Assembly: GCF_900101625.1 (NCBI RefSeq)
Contig: NZ_FMYZ01000013.1
Location: 83,579 to 147,578 of the forward strand
Direction of reading: 5' to 3'
Origin: Cupriavidus sp. YR651
GTDB lineage: Bacteria; Pseudomonadota; Gammaproteobacteria; Burkholderiales; Burkholderiaceae
DNA: 64,000 bases
The translations under genes were made by a program, and so were the position numbers. Positions within the stretch are counted from its first letter, which is position 1, and the number at the start of each line of letters is the position of its first letter. The notes under the pieces were generated by a model, which did not search any database, was not told the origin of the DNA, and worked only from the letters and a program-made list of their open reading frames with translations. This document shows, piece after piece, positions 45,903 through 54,853 of this stretch.

Positions 45903-47879
45903 TCAGATCCTTGCCTGCGGGCCGAACGCCCGCTCAAGACTATCCAGGAAGCGGCGCGCCGGTTGGTAGCCAATAACGCGGACCGGTCGCTCGCGACCAT
46001 CGGGGCCAAACAGGATGATGCCCGGCGGTCCAAACAGACCGAAGCGCTTGAGCAGCGCCCGATCGTCGGCATTGTTGGCGGTTACATCGGCCTGCAGCAA
46101 TACAACGTCCGCGAGCCGGGCCCGCACCTTGGCATCCGGGAACGTCAGCTTCTCCATTTCCTTGCAGCTGACGCACCAGTCGGCGTAGAAATCGAGCAGG
46201 ACAGGTCGACCGGCCGTCGCGGCCTGCGCTACACGAGCATCGAGTTCTGCGATGGATCGTACGCGTTCGAAGCGAACGGCTTCCACACGAGGCGCCTGAG
46301 CACCACCTGACGACAGGCTCAGATGAGATAACGGCTGCAGCGGATCCCGCCCGCCCGACGCCAGGCCCACGAGCTGAATGGCTCCTGCCAACGCGGCAAG
46401 TAGACCAATTCCCTTACCTAGCCGCAGCAGGCCACGTGGATCGGGGCCGAGCGAATCAAAAGCGCCCAGGTACACGGCGGCGACAATCAGCAACATGGCC
46501 CAGGCTGCCATGACGATCCACACCGGGACGACGGGCGTCACCATCCAGATCGCCACACCGAGCAGCAGGAAGCCGAAGAACCGTTTGGTGGCTTCCATCC
46601 ATTTCCCGGCACGCGGCAGCAGGTTGCCAGCACCCACGCCCACCAGTACCAAGGGGACGCCCATGCCCAGTGCCATGGCAAGCAATGCGCCACCACCGGT
46701 CATGGCGTCTCCAGTCTGCGCGATATAGGCCAGCGCACCCGCAAGCGGGGCGGTAACGCACGGGCCGACAATCAGCGCCGAGATGGCTCCCATCGCAACC
46801 GCGCCGACTATTTGGCCACCCTGGCGGCGATTCGAAGACGCAGTGAGGCGGGTCTGCCAGCGCTGCGGCAACTGAAGCTCGTAAAGACCGAACATCGACA
46901 GCGCCAGGACGACCATCAGCATCGCGAATGTGCCGAGTATCCAGGGCGTTTGCAGCGCAGCTGAAAGCCCTTCACCAGCCAGTCCCGCCGCCACACCTAC
47001 CGCCGTATAGACGACGGCCATGCCGAGCACGTAGGCCAGCGACACGACGAAGGCACGGCCTCGCGTCACGTGCTCGCCGACGACGATCGACGAGAGGATC
47101 GGTACCATCGGCAATACGCAGGGTGTGAAAGTGAGCAACAAGCCTAGCCCAAAGAACAACGCGGCGATCACACCGAGATTGCGACTGGCCAGCGCACCCG
47201 CAATGCGGTCGTTGTCGTCACTCAGTGCGATTCTGCGAGCCGGTGCAGGGCCGGCGGCGGTTGGGACATTGTCGTCAGTGGAGGGGCTCGCGCCGGACGG
47301 TGCCGTTGCGGACGTAGCGGGTGCTGCGGGCGTCGATTGCACCGGCGCTCCCCGGTCGCCGAACAGGCCCCCGAGTACCGAGCCACCGACCTTGTACACG
47401 CTCTCCATCGGCGGATAGCAAAGCCCCTTGTCCGCACAGCCTTGGGACGTCACCACGAGCGACCAGCGGCCATCCGCAGGCACGCCATCGAAGGGAACCC
47501 TGACAACCACGCTGCCCCGGTACGTTTCCATGTCCTTCCCGAACGTCTCGTCGAAATGGACCTTGCCCTGCGGCATCACTGGCGCGCCCAGTTTTACCGT
47601 TGCCGGCTGGGTCGCAAACGCAAAGCGCTCCCGGTATAAGTAGTAGCCATCGGCCACGTTGAAGCGGACCTCGATGGTCTTGGCATCGATCTGCTTCGCC
47701 GCGAATCGGAACGCCTGCTCGGGCGGCAGGAAGTCGTCCTCCGAAGCGGCATGCGCGACGGTATTGAGCATCAGGCAGGCCCAAATCATGAGCAAGGGTG
47801 CGACGATATGTCGCAGCCCGTTTGCCAGCCTCGCACCGGTTTTCAACCCTATTCCGATGCTCATACCCGTCATTCCCAT
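45903..47879 (-). CDS. dsbD: Thiol:disulfide interchange protein DsbD
   Basis: Carries reducing power from cytosolic thioredoxin to the periplasm, feeding DsbC and cytochrome c maturation. Domains in order: signal peptide (APLLMIWACLMLNTVAHA), N-terminal immunoglobulin-like DsbD-alpha with GCADKGLCYPPM, eight-helix membrane domain (FGLGLLLTFTPCVLPMVPILSS, GPCVTAPLAGAL) and a C-terminal thioredoxin domain with YADWCVSCKEME. 658 residues from the ATG at 47879; ATGs at 47873 and 47864 are alternatives. It is convergent with the CorA gene and follows cutA. Confidence 0.95.
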   Translation of the reverse strand: MGMTGMSIGIGLKTGARLANGLRHIVAPLLMIWACLMLNTVAHAASEDDFLPPEQAFRFAAKQIDAKTIEVRFNVADGYYLYRERFAFATQPATVKLGAPVMPQGKVHFDETFGKDMETYRGSVVVRVPFDGVPADGRWSLVVTSQGCADKGLCYPPMESVYKVGGSVLGGLFGDRGAPVQSTPAAPATSATAPSGASPSTDDNVPTAAGPAPARRIALSDDNDRIAGALASRNLGVIAALFFGLGLLLTFTPCVLPMVPILSSIVVGEHVTRGRAFVVSLAYVLGMAVVYTAVGVAAGLAGEGLSAALQTPWILGTFAMLMVVLALSMFGLYELQLPQRWQTRLTASSNRRQGGQIVGAVAMGAISALIVGPCVTAPLAGALAYIAQTGDAMTGGGALLAMALGMGVPLVLVGVGAGNLLPRAGKWMEATKRFFGFLLLGVAIWMVTPVVPVWIVMAAWAMLLIVAAVYLGAFDSLGPDPRGLLRLGKGIGLLAALAGAIQLVGLASGGRDPLQPLSHLSLSSGGAQAPRVEAVRFERVRSIAELDARVAQAATAGRPVLLDFYADWCVSCKEMEKLTFPDAKVRARLADVVLLQADVTANNADDRALLKRFGLFGPPGIILFGPDGRERPVRVIGYQPARRFLDSLERAFGPQARI

Positions 47880-47935
47880 ATTCGTGTTCCGATGCTTCGA
47901 GAGTCTTCTACGGCCACGCCGTCTGCCCCGGTGGC

Positions 47936-48319
47936 TTAGGCGGGCGCCGAGGGGCGACCAGTTGCTTCGTCGCGCACCCAGGTCAGATAGGGTTGGAAAC
48001 CGGCCGCCACGGGCCACGCGACGAGCTCGGGTACATCATAGGGATGCTCCGCGCGAACCACCGCTTCGAGCGCGGCATATTGCCCTTGTGTGGTCTTGAT
48101 CAGCAATGGCCACTCCTGCGCCTGCTCCAGCTCGTCCTGCCACCAGTACTCGGACTGGCAAGGTGACAGGCGGTTCACGCACGCTGCCACACGGGCTTCC
48201 AGTATGGCCCGGGCCATGCGTGTCGCTGCGGCTTCATCCGGCAGGTTTGTCATCGCCATGAGCACCGATTCTGGCGCCTCTCCGGCGGACCGGATATGAG
48301 CGGATTCTGAAACAGTCAT
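47936..48319 (-). CDS. cutA: Divalent-cation tolerance protein CutA
   Basis: Small trimeric protein of the CutA1 family, linked to copper tolerance in E. coli although its mechanism is unclear. The 127 residues show MAMTNLPDEAAATRMARAILEARVAACVN (read in parts), the YWWQDELEQAQEWPLLIKT beta segment and HPYDVPELVAWPV, all diagnostic. The ATG at 48319 has an AGGA SD 6 nt upstream. It lies 56 bp before dsbD, a pairing also seen in E. coli (cutA-dsbD). Confidence 0.95.
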   Translation of the reverse strand: MTVSESAHIRSAGEAPESVLMAMTNLPDEAAATRMARAILEARVAACVNRLSPCQSEYWWQDELEQAQEWPLLIKTTQGQYAALEAVVRAEHPYDVPELVAWPVAAGFQPYLTWVRDEATGRPSAPA

Positions 48320-48354
48320 GTCGTCCTCGCCATCGTCGCCAGTATCTAGCGCAC

Positions 48355-48386
48355 AAAACAAAAGAGCCAGGCAATAAGCCTGGCTC
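48355..48386 (-). terminator. Terminator of the alpha (rpsM-rplQ) operon
   Basis: Perfect stem GAGCCAGGC (48364-48372) / GCCTGGCTC (48378-48386) followed on the minus strand by a TTTTGTTTTG tract, 55 bp after the rplQ stop and before cutA. Confidence 0.9.
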
Positions 48387-48441
48387 GATTGTAAAGCGGC
48401 GTACGCGAACCCGTCATCGCTGACGGGCTACGGCCATCACC

Positions 48442-48837
48442 TTATTCCGCAGCTTCTTCGGCCGGGGCTTCGGTGATTTCCGGACGATCCACCAGCTCGA
48501 CCAGCGCCATCGGCGCGTTATCGCCCTGACGGAAGCCGAACTTCAGGATACGGGTGTAGCCGCCCGGACGAGCGTTGTAACGCGGGCCCAGTTCGGTGAA
48601 CAGCTTGGTAACCATGTCGCGATCGCGCAGACGAGCGAAAGCCAGACGGCGGTTGGCAACGGTGTCCTTCTTGGCCAGCGTGATGAGGGGCTCGACAACC
48701 TTGCGCAATTCCTTGGCCTTGGGCAGGGTGGTCTTGATCAGCTCGTGCTGGAACAGCGAGTTGGACATGTTGCGCAGCATCGCGAGACGGTGCGACGAGG
48801 TGCGGTTCAGTTTCCGCAAACCATGACGGTGACGCAT
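48442..48837 (-). CDS. rplQ: 50S ribosomal protein L17
   Basis: Large-subunit protein near the tunnel exit. The 131 residues start MRHRHGLRKLNRTSSHRLAM, the universal L17 N-terminus, and end in a Glu/Ala-rich tail. It is the last gene of the alpha operon, 152 bp after rpoA, and is followed by the terminator at 48355-48386. Confidence 0.98.
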   Translation of the reverse strand: MRHRHGLRKLNRTSSHRLAMLRNMSNSLFQHELIKTTLPKAKELRKVVEPLITLAKKDTVANRRLAFARLRDRDMVTKLFTELGPRYNARPGGYTRILKFGFRQGDNAPMALVELVDRPEITEAPAEEAAE

Positions 48838-48989
48838 GATGATTCCTTTCTTGTTTCAGTGTTTGACCAGCTCTTCTATCGCCTCCGCAAACAGCGCGGG
48901 CGCGGGCCGGTAGTGCTTCAATGCCGCGGGCAAAATGCCTGCGGCGCGATGACAAGCGGGAGCGCGTCGCCGCGGCCCCGCATCGTCAA

Positions 48990-49970
48990 TTACTTCTCCA
49001 GGCCTGCGGGCGGCCAGTTCTCGAGCTTCATGCCGAGCGTCAGGCCACGGGAGGCGAGGACTTCCTTGATCTCGTTGAGCGACTTGCGACCCAGGTTCGG
49101 GGTCTTGAGCAGTTCGTTCTCGGTACGCTGGATCAGGTCGCCGATATAGTAGATGTTCTCGGCCTTCAGGCAGTTGGCCGAACGCACCGTCAGTTCCAGG
49201 TCGTCGACCGGGCGCAGCAGGATCGGATCGATCTGCGGCGTGCGGCTCGACGCGGCCTCGGCGGCGGACTCGGTACCTTCCAGCGCCGCGAACACGGACA
49301 ACTGATCAACCAGGATACGAGCCGACTGACGAATCGCTTCCTCCGGCGAGATCACGCCGTCGGTTTCGATGTTCATCACCAGCTTATCCAGGTCGGTACG
49401 CTGTTCCACACGCGCCGACTCCACCGCGTACGACACACGGCGGACCGGCGAGAACGAAGCGTCCAGAACGATGCGGCCGATGACCTTGCCGCTCTCGTCG
49501 CCGAACTTGCGCACGTTACCCGGCACGTAGCCGCGGCCTTGTTCAACCTTGATCTGCATGTCCAGCTTGCCGCCGGCGGACAGATGGGCGATCACGTGAT
49601 TCGGGTTGATGATTTCCACGTCGTGCGGCAGCTCGATATCTGCAGCCGTGACCACGCCTTCTCCATCCTTGCGCAACGACACTGTGACTTCGTCGCGGTT
49701 GTGGAGCTTGAACACCACGCCCTTCAGGTTGAGGAGCAGGTTGACGACGTCTTCCTGCACGCCATCAATGGTGGAATACTCGTGGACGACCCCAGCGATC
49801 GTGACTTCGGTCGGCGCATAGCCGACCATCGACGACAGCAGCACGCGACGCAGGGCGTTACCGAGCGTATGGCCGTAACCGCGCTCAAACGGCTCCATCA
49901 CGACTTTGGCGTGATGGTCGCCAAGCGGTTCAACGGCGATGATTTTTGGCTTGAGGAGTGCTGTTTGCAT
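48990..49970 (-). CDS. rpoA: DNA-directed RNA polymerase subunit alpha
   Basis: Alpha subunit, 326 residues: N-terminal assembly domain (EPFERGYGHTLGNALRRVLLSS in part) and C-terminal domain (SANCLKAENIYYIGDLIQRTENELLKTPNLGRKSLNEIKEVL in parts) that contacts UP elements and activators. Standard length. It lies between rpsD and rplQ, with two strong hairpins in the 175-bp gap to rpsD. Confidence 0.98.
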   Translation of the reverse strand: MQTALLKPKIIAVEPLGDHHAKVVMEPFERGYGHTLGNALRRVLLSSMVGYAPTEVTIAGVVHEYSTIDGVQEDVVNLLLNLKGVVFKLHNRDEVTVSLRKDGEGVVTAADIELPHDVEIINPNHVIAHLSAGGKLDMQIKVEQGRGYVPGNVRKFGDESGKVIGRIVLDASFSPVRRVSYAVESARVEQRTDLDKLVMNIETDGVISPEEAIRQSARILVDQLSVFAALEGTESAAEAASSRTPQIDPILLRPVDDLELTVRSANCLKAENIYYIGDLIQRTENELLKTPNLGRKSLNEIKEVLASRGLTLGMKLENWPPAGLEK

Positions 49971-50036
49971 TAGGTTGTCCTTTTCAATACCCTCGGCTCG
50001 TTACACCGATAAGGCTGACGTTTGGAACCTGAAAAT

Positions 50037-50087
50037 CCCATCGCACGATGGGCAATAAGCCCGACGCGCCGCAAAGCGCGTCGGGCT
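50037..50087 (-). promoter_or_regulatory. Two consecutive hairpins between rpsD and rpoA
   Basis: A 12-bp stem AGCCCGACGCGC (50058-50069) / GCGCGTCGGGCT (50076-50087) and next to it CCCATCG/CGATGGG (50037-50043 / 50046-50052). On the minus strand no long T-run follows, so processing or partial termination is likelier than full termination. Confidence 0.6.
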
Positions 50088-50145
50088 GAAAGCTAAGCCT
50101 TGTGATGAAGGCAAGCGCTGAACCGTTCGATGATCGATCCGGTGA

Positions 50146-50769
50146 TTAACGCGAATACAATTCGACGATCAGGCTTTCGTTGATATCGCCAGAGATATCG
50201 GCGCGATCAGGGGCTTGCTTGAAGGTGCCTTCGAACTTCTTGGAGTCCACCGCCACCCAGGTCGGGAAGCCCGATTGCTCGGCCAGCGACAGCGCTTCGG
50301 CAATACGGACCTGCTTCTTCGATTGCTCACGCACCGTCACCACGTCGCCAGCCTTGATCTGGGCCGACGGCACGTTCAGGGCCACGCCGTTCACCAGGAT
50401 GGCCTTGTGCGACACCAGCTGACGCGCTTCAGCGCGCGTCGAGCCGAAGCCCATGCGGTACACGACGTTGTCCAGGCGCGACTCCAGCAGTTGCAGCAGG
50501 TTTTCGCCGGTGTTGCCCTTGCGGCGGTCGGCTTCAGCGAAGTAGCGGCGGAACTGGCGCTCGAGCACACCGTAGATACGCTTGACCTTCTGCTTTTCGC
50601 GCAGCTGGTTGCCGTAGTCGGACGTGCGGGCACCCGACGTGCGGCCGTGTTGGCCGGGCTTGCTGTCCAGCTTGCACTTGTCGGCCAGCGAGCGACGGGC
50701 GCTCTTCAGGAACAGATCGGTGCCTTCGCGGCGGGAAAGTTTGGCCTTCGGGCCGGTATAACGTGCCAC
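50146..50769 (-). CDS. rpsD: 30S ribosomal protein S4
   Basis: Primary 16S rRNA binder that nucleates 30S assembly and, in E. coli, represses the alpha operon. The 207 residues start MARYTGPKAKLSRREGTDLF and contain the S4 RNA-binding domain (SRLDNVVYRMGFGSTRAEARQLVSHKAI in parts). It lacks N-terminal zinc cysteines. A 294-bp structured gap separates it from rpsK. Confidence 0.98.
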   Translation of the reverse strand: MARYTGPKAKLSRREGTDLFLKSARRSLADKCKLDSKPGQHGRTSGARTSDYGNQLREKQKVKRIYGVLERQFRRYFAEADRRKGNTGENLLQLLESRLDNVVYRMGFGSTRAEARQLVSHKAILVNGVALNVPSAQIKAGDVVTVREQSKKQVRIAEALSLAEQSGFPTWVAVDSKKFEGTFKQAPDRADISGDINESLIVELYSR

Positions 50770-50956
50770 TTTATCTTCCTTTGATCGATCGCGACGCCAT
50801 TCAGACGCGCCGCGAGTCCGTCATCCACGTGTGCGACGGACGGTGGGCTTATGGTTCTTCATCCGCAGCGGCCTGAGCCACCCGGAGGCAACGCAAAAGC
50901 ATGACAGTGTCGTCCGCATTGCGGCGGCCAAGACAGGCCGCCAGATAGTGCAGACG

Positions 50957-50991
50957 CAAAACGAAAACCTGCCGCAACGAATTGCAGCAGG
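50957..50991 (-). terminator. Terminator/attenuator-like hairpin in the rpsK-rpsD gap
   Basis: On the minus strand a stem of CCTGC.GCAA with TTGC.GCAGG (50968-50991, one mismatch) is followed by TTTTCGTTTT (50957-50967). It would partly stop transcription before rpsD. Confidence 0.55.
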
Positions 50992-51016
50992 TCAGCGCGC
51001 GATACTACCACATCGC

Positions 51017-51048
51017 GGAGGCAAGGGAGAAATCCCCTTCTCGCCTCC
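51017..51048 (-). promoter_or_regulatory. Second hairpin in the rpsK-rpsD gap
   Basis: GGAGGC (51017-51022) pairs with GCCTCC (51043-51048), with an inner GAGAA/TTCTC stem, immediately downstream of the rpsK stop. Could be a 3'-end stabiliser or part of an S4-responsive element; no test possible here. Confidence 0.5.
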
Positions 51049-51063
51049 GGCACACCGAGGCGA

Positions 51064-51465
51064 TTAGATACGACGACGCTTCGGCGGACGGCAGCCGTTG
51101 TGCGGCACCGGCGTCACATCTTCGATCACGGCGATCTTGATGCCCAGCGCGTTCAATGCGCGGACAGCCGATTCACGGCCAGGGCCGGGGCCCTTGATGC
51201 GCACTTCCAGGTTCTTGATACCCTGGTCTTGCGCCACACGGCCGGCGTTCTCGGCAGCGACCTGAGCAGCGAACGGGGTCGACTTGCGCGAACCCTTGAA
51301 GCCCTGGCCACCAGCGGTCGCCCACGACAGGGCGTTCCCCTGACGGTCGGTGATCGTGATGATGGTGTTGTTGAACGACGCGTGGACGTGCGCAATGCCG
51401 TCGGCAACGTTCTTCTTGACCTTCTTACGCGCGCGCTGGGCGGCGTTGTTCGGACCTTTTGCCAT
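51064..51465 (-). CDS. rpsK: 30S ribosomal protein S11
   Basis: Small-subunit platform protein near the decoding region. The 133 residues show GIAHVHASFNNTIITITDRQGNALSWA in parts and the C-terminal DVTPVPHNGCRPPKRRRI characteristic of S11. It is 24 bp downstream of rpsM; a long structured gap follows before rpsD. Confidence 0.98.
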   Translation of the reverse strand: MAKGPNNAAQRARKKVKKNVADGIAHVHASFNNTIITITDRQGNALSWATAGGQGFKGSRKSTPFAAQVAAENAGRVAQDQGIKNLEVRIKGPGPGRESAVRALNALGIKIAVIEDVTPVPHNGCRPPKRRRI

Positions 51466-51489
51466 TAGTTTCTTCCTATGCCTTCGGCT

Positions 51490-51855
51490 TTACTTCTTCA
51501 GAGCCACGCCGGCCTTACGCGGACCCTTGCGGGTGCGGGCGTTGGTGCGGGTACGCTGGCCGCGCATCGGCAGGCCCCTGCGGTGACGGACGCCACGATA
51601 GCAACCAAGGTCCATCAGACGCTTGATATTCATCGTGGTTTCGCGACGCAGGTCACCCTCAACCGTGACCTTACCCACTTCGTCACGAAGCTTTTCCAGG
51701 TCGGCGTCGGTCAGGTCCTTGACCTTCTTGTCAAAAGGAACACCGGTGGCCTCGCAGATCTTGCGAGCGCGCGAGCGGCCGATACCGTAAATAGCCGTCA
51801 GGCCGATTTCGGTATGCTTGTGGTTCGGGATGTTAACCCCTGCGATACGTGCCAT
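51490..51855 (-). CDS. rpsM: 30S ribosomal protein S13
   Basis: Head protein of the 30S subunit contacting the large subunit and P-site tRNA. The 121 residues start MARIAGVNIPNHKHTEIGLTAIYGIG (partly quoted) and end in the basic NARTRKGPRKAG tail. It is the first classic alpha-operon gene, 19 bp after rpmJ. Confidence 0.98.
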   Translation of the reverse strand: MARIAGVNIPNHKHTEIGLTAIYGIGRSRARKICEATGVPFDKKVKDLTDADLEKLRDEVGKVTVEGDLRRETTMNIKRLMDLGCYRGVRHRRGLPMRGQRTRTNARTRKGPRKAGVALKK

Positions 51856-51874
51856 TCGTCAATCCTCTTTCCGA

Positions 51875-51991
51875 TTAGCCTTGGCGTTGCTTGTGGCGGG
51901 GATCCGACGAGCAGATCACGCGCACGACACCGTTGCGCTTGATAATTTTGCAGTTGCGGCAAATGCGCTTCACAGAAGCCAGCACTTTCAT
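51875..51991 (-). CDS. rpmJ: 50S ribosomal protein L36 (zinc-binding form)
   Basis: A 38-residue protein starting [15 protein letters not shown]. Cys11, Cys14, Cys27 and His33 form the zinc-binding ribbon, so this is the C+ form rather than the zinc-free paralogue expressed under zinc shortage. It sits between infA (31 bp) and rpsM (19 bp). It was located directly in the sequence because it is too short for ordinary gene-length cut-offs. Confidence 0.97.
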
Positions 51992-52022
51992 GATTTTCCT
52001 CTTCCTTCAATTCCTGTTCGCT

Positions 52023-52241
52023 TCACTTCGTCCGGAAGACGATGCGTGCGCGTGACAGATCATATGGGGTCAGCTCGACAGTCACCTTGTCACCCGGAAG
52101 AATCCGGATGTAGTTCATTCGCATCTTGCCCGATATGTGCCCCAGTACTATGTGGCCATTTTCAAGCTTGACGCGGAACGTCGCGTTGGGGAGATTTTCC
52201 AGGACCTCCCCGTGCATCTGGATGACGTCGTCTTTTGCCAT
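52023..52241 (-). CDS. infA: Translation initiation factor IF-1
   Basis: OB-fold protein of 72 residues that binds the 30S A site during initiation. Sequence features MAKDDVIQMHGEVLENLPNA, GHIVLGHISGKMRMNYIRIL and the RARIVFRTK end are typical, although the family's common 'MAKEDNIEMQG' start differs slightly. It sits between secY and rpmJ, as in many betaproteobacteria. Some genomes of this family carry a second infA elsewhere. Confidence 0.96.
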   Translation of the reverse strand: MAKDDVIQMHGEVLENLPNATFRVKLENGHIVLGHISGKMRMNYIRILPGDKVTVELTPYDLSRARIVFRTK

Positions 52242-52270
52242 ACCTAGAGCCAGCCTGTACCAGACCTTCT

Positions 52271-53614
52271 TCAGCGCAAGGTCAGGTTACCCTTGAAATT
52301 CGCCTTCTTTAGAAGCGACTCATACTGCTGCGACATGACATACGACTGTACCTGTGCCATGAAGTCCATCGTGACGACCACGATGATCAGCAGCGAGGTT
52401 CCGCCGAAATAGAACGGAACGTTCCAGCGCAGCACCAGGAATTCCGGCAACAGGCAGACCAGCGTGATGTAAATCGCACCAGCCAGCGTCAGGCGCACCA
52501 GGATCTTGTCGATATAGCGCGTCGTTTGCTCGCCCGGACGGATGCCCGGAATGAAGGCACCGCTTTTCTTCAGGTTATCCGCAACTTCCCGGCTGTTGTA
52601 AACCAGAGCCGTATAGAAGAAGCAGAAGAAAATAATTGCAGCAGCGTACAGCAGGATGTAGACCGGCTGGCCCGGCGACAGCGTGGCAGCCAGGTCCTTG
52701 ATGAACCGGCCAACCGCACCCGTCGAGTCAGAAGTAAACCAGCCCGCAATCGTTGCCGGGAACAAGATGATCGACGATGCAAAGATCGGCGGAATCACCC
52801 CGGCCATGTTCAGCTTCAGAGGCAGATGCGACGACTGACCGCCATACACCTTGTTGCCGACCTGACGCTTCGCATAGTTCACCAGGATCTTGCGCTGGCC
52901 ACGCTCGACAAACACCACGGCGAAGGTCACACCAGCCACGATTGCCACGATCAGGATCGACGCAATAATGCTCATGGAACCCGTGCGGACCAATTCGAAC
53001 AGTCCGCCGATCGCGTTGGGCAAGCCCGCTGCGATACCACCGAAAATGATGATCGAGATCCCGTTGCCCAGACCTCGCTCGGTGATCTGCTCACCCAGCC
53101 ACATCAGGAACATCGTACCGGTCACCAGTGTGATCACCGCCGTCGCCCGGAACATCAGCCCCGCGTCGTTCACCAAGCCAGGCTGCGACTCCAGCGCGAC
53201 TGCGATCGACAGCGCCTGGAAGGTGGCCAGAACCACTGTGCCATAGCGCGTGTACTGCGTGATCTTGCGCTGCCCTGCCTGCCCTTCCTTCTTCAGCGAC
53301 TCCAGCTGCGGCAGCACGATCGTCAGCAGTTGCATGATGATCGACGCCGAGATGTACGGCATGATGCCGAGCGCGAAGACGGTAAAGCGCGACAGCGCAC
53401 CGCCCGAGAACAGGTTGAACATCCCGAGGATGCCACCCGACTGACTCTGGAAAAGCTTCGCGAGCTGTTCCGGATCGATCCCCGGCACCGGAATATGTGC
53501 GCCGATGCGGTAAACGATCAGGGCCAGCACCAGGAACATCAGCCGGCGCTTGAGATCGCCGTACTTCGCCGTGTTCCTGGCTTGCGCGCTTGCATTGGGT
53601 TTCGCCGTGGCCAA
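52271..53614 (-). CDS. secY: Preprotein translocase subunit SecY
   Basis: Channel of the Sec translocon, ten transmembrane segments, 447 residues. Landmarks are the N-terminal LKRRLMFLVLALIVYRIGAHIPVPG (in parts), the plug region GALSRFTVFALGIMPYISASII and GIRPGEQTTRYID. The start read is TTG at 53614, preceded by a GGAG SD 7 nt upstream; the next in-frame Met is inside the first helix. A TTG may moderate its yield relative to neighbouring ribosomal proteins. Confidence 0.96.
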   Translation of the reverse strand: MATAKPNASAQARNTAKYGDLKRRLMFLVLALIVYRIGAHIPVPGIDPEQLAKLFQSQSGGILGMFNLFSGGALSRFTVFALGIMPYISASIIMQLLTIVLPQLESLKKEGQAGQRKITQYTRYGTVVLATFQALSIAVALESQPGLVNDAGLMFRATAVITLVTGTMFLMWLGEQITERGLGNGISIIIFGGIAAGLPNAIGGLFELVRTGSMSIIASILIVAIVAGVTFAVVFVERGQRKILVNYAKRQVGNKVYGGQSSHLPLKLNMAGVIPPIFASSIILFPATIAGWFTSDSTGAVGRFIKDLAATLSPGQPVYILLYAAAIIFFCFFYTALVYNSREVADNLKKSGAFIPGIRPGEQTTRYIDKILVRLTLAGAIYITLVCLLPEFLVLRWNVPFYFGGTSLLIIVVVTMDFMAQVQSYVMSQQYESLLKKANFKGNLTLR

Positions 53615-53663
53615 ACGATGCTCCGACTGTGACTTCGCCTATGCTGCGAATACTGCTGCGAAA

Positions 53664-54098
53664 TTACGCAGCGATCTGGCCGCCAGCGGCTTCGATCGCG
53701 GCCTTGGCACCAGCGGTGGCGCCCAGACCCTTGATCGTTACCTTGCGGGTCAGCTCGCCGGCCTTGATGACCTTTGCGCTCTTGACGAGATCGCCCACCA
53801 GGCCAGCTTGCTTCAGGACCAGCAGGTCCACTTCAGCAGCTTCCAGGCGTTCGATATCACGCAGGGTCACCTCAGCGGTGAATGCCTTGGTCAGCGAGGT
53901 AAAACCACGCTTCGGCAGGCGACGATACAGCGGCATTTGACCGCCTTCGAAGCCCACCTTGTGGAAGCCGCCCGAACGCGACTTCTGACCCTTGTGACCG
54001 CGACCGGCGGTCTTGCCCAGGCCGGAGCCGATACCGCGGCCGACGCGACGCTTGGCGTGCTTCGAACCGGCAGCCGGTTTCAGGTTGTTCAGTTGCAT
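53664..54098 (-). CDS. rplO: 50S ribosomal protein L15
   Basis: Late-assembling large-subunit protein. The 144 residues start MQLNNLKPAAGSKHAKRRVG and include GRGIGSGLGKTAGRGHKGQKSR (read in parts), the glycine-rich L15 hallmark. It lies between rpmD (22 bp) and secY (49 bp). Confidence 0.98.
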   Translation of the reverse strand: MQLNNLKPAAGSKHAKRRVGRGIGSGLGKTAGRGHKGQKSRSGGFHKVGFEGGQMPLYRRLPKRGFTSLTKAFTAEVTLRDIERLEAAEVDLLVLKQAGLVGDLVKSAKVIKAGELTRKVTIKGLGATAGAKAAIEAAGGQIAA

Positions 54099-54120
54099 GT
54101 TGCTCTCCGAGTCCCCGGTA

Positions 54121-54303
54121 TCAGGCCAGAACCTTGACCAGGTACGAGACCTTGTTGATCATGCCGCGCACGGCGGGCGTGTCCTGCAGCTCCGACACCG
54201 AATTGATGCGGCGCAGGCCCAGACCACGTACGGTGGCGCGATGATCCTCGCGCGTGCCGATCAGGCTGCGCACGAGTTGCACTTTTACGGTTTTCTGCGA
54301 CAT
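54121..54303 (-). CDS. rpmD: 50S ribosomal protein L30
   Basis: A 60-residue large-subunit protein from the ATG at 54303 ([17 protein letters not shown]). The L30 signature [23 protein letters not shown] is seen in parts. The frame runs further upstream into the rpsE spacer, but those residues are not family-like. It lies 10 bp after rpsE. Confidence 0.97.
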
Positions 54304-54313
54304 TTCGTTCACC

Positions 54314-54832
54314 TTAGCCGAGGATGTCTTCGACCGACTTGCCACGCTTGGCAGCAATCTCGCCCGGCGTGCTCATCTTCTGCAGACCGTCGATGGTAGC
54401 GCGGACCATGTTGTAAGGGTTGGTCGAGCCGTGCGACTTTGTCACCACGTTCGTCACACCCATTACTTCGAAGATCGCGCGCATCGGACCACCGGCGATC
54501 ACGCCAGTACCTTCCTTCGCGGGCATCATCAGCACCTTGGCGGCGCCATGCTTGCCGATCACCTCGTGCTGCAGCGTGCCGTTCTTCAGCGAGACCTTGA
54601 CCATCTTGCGACGGGCTTCGTCCATTGCCTTTTGCACGGCCACCGGAACTTCCTTGGCCTTGCCCTTGCCCATGCCGATGCGGCCATCGCCGTCACCAAC
54701 CACAGTCAGCGCGGCGAAACCGAGAATCCGGCCACCCTTCACCACCTTGGTGACGCGGTTGACCGAGATCATCTTCTCGCGGAGGCCGTCGTCGCGTTCG
54801 TCCTGCTGGACTTTTGCTTGCATCTTTGCCAT
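54314..54832 (-). CDS. rpsE: 30S ribosomal protein S5
   Basis: Small-subunit protein important for decoding accuracy. The 172 residues contain the dsRNA-binding N-domain ([22 protein letters not shown] in part, [18 protein letters not shown]) and the C-domain ([20 protein letters not shown]). It is 21 bp after rplR and 10 bp before rpmD. Confidence 0.98.
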
Positions 54833-54853
54833 GACGTATCTCTCTCTATGCGC

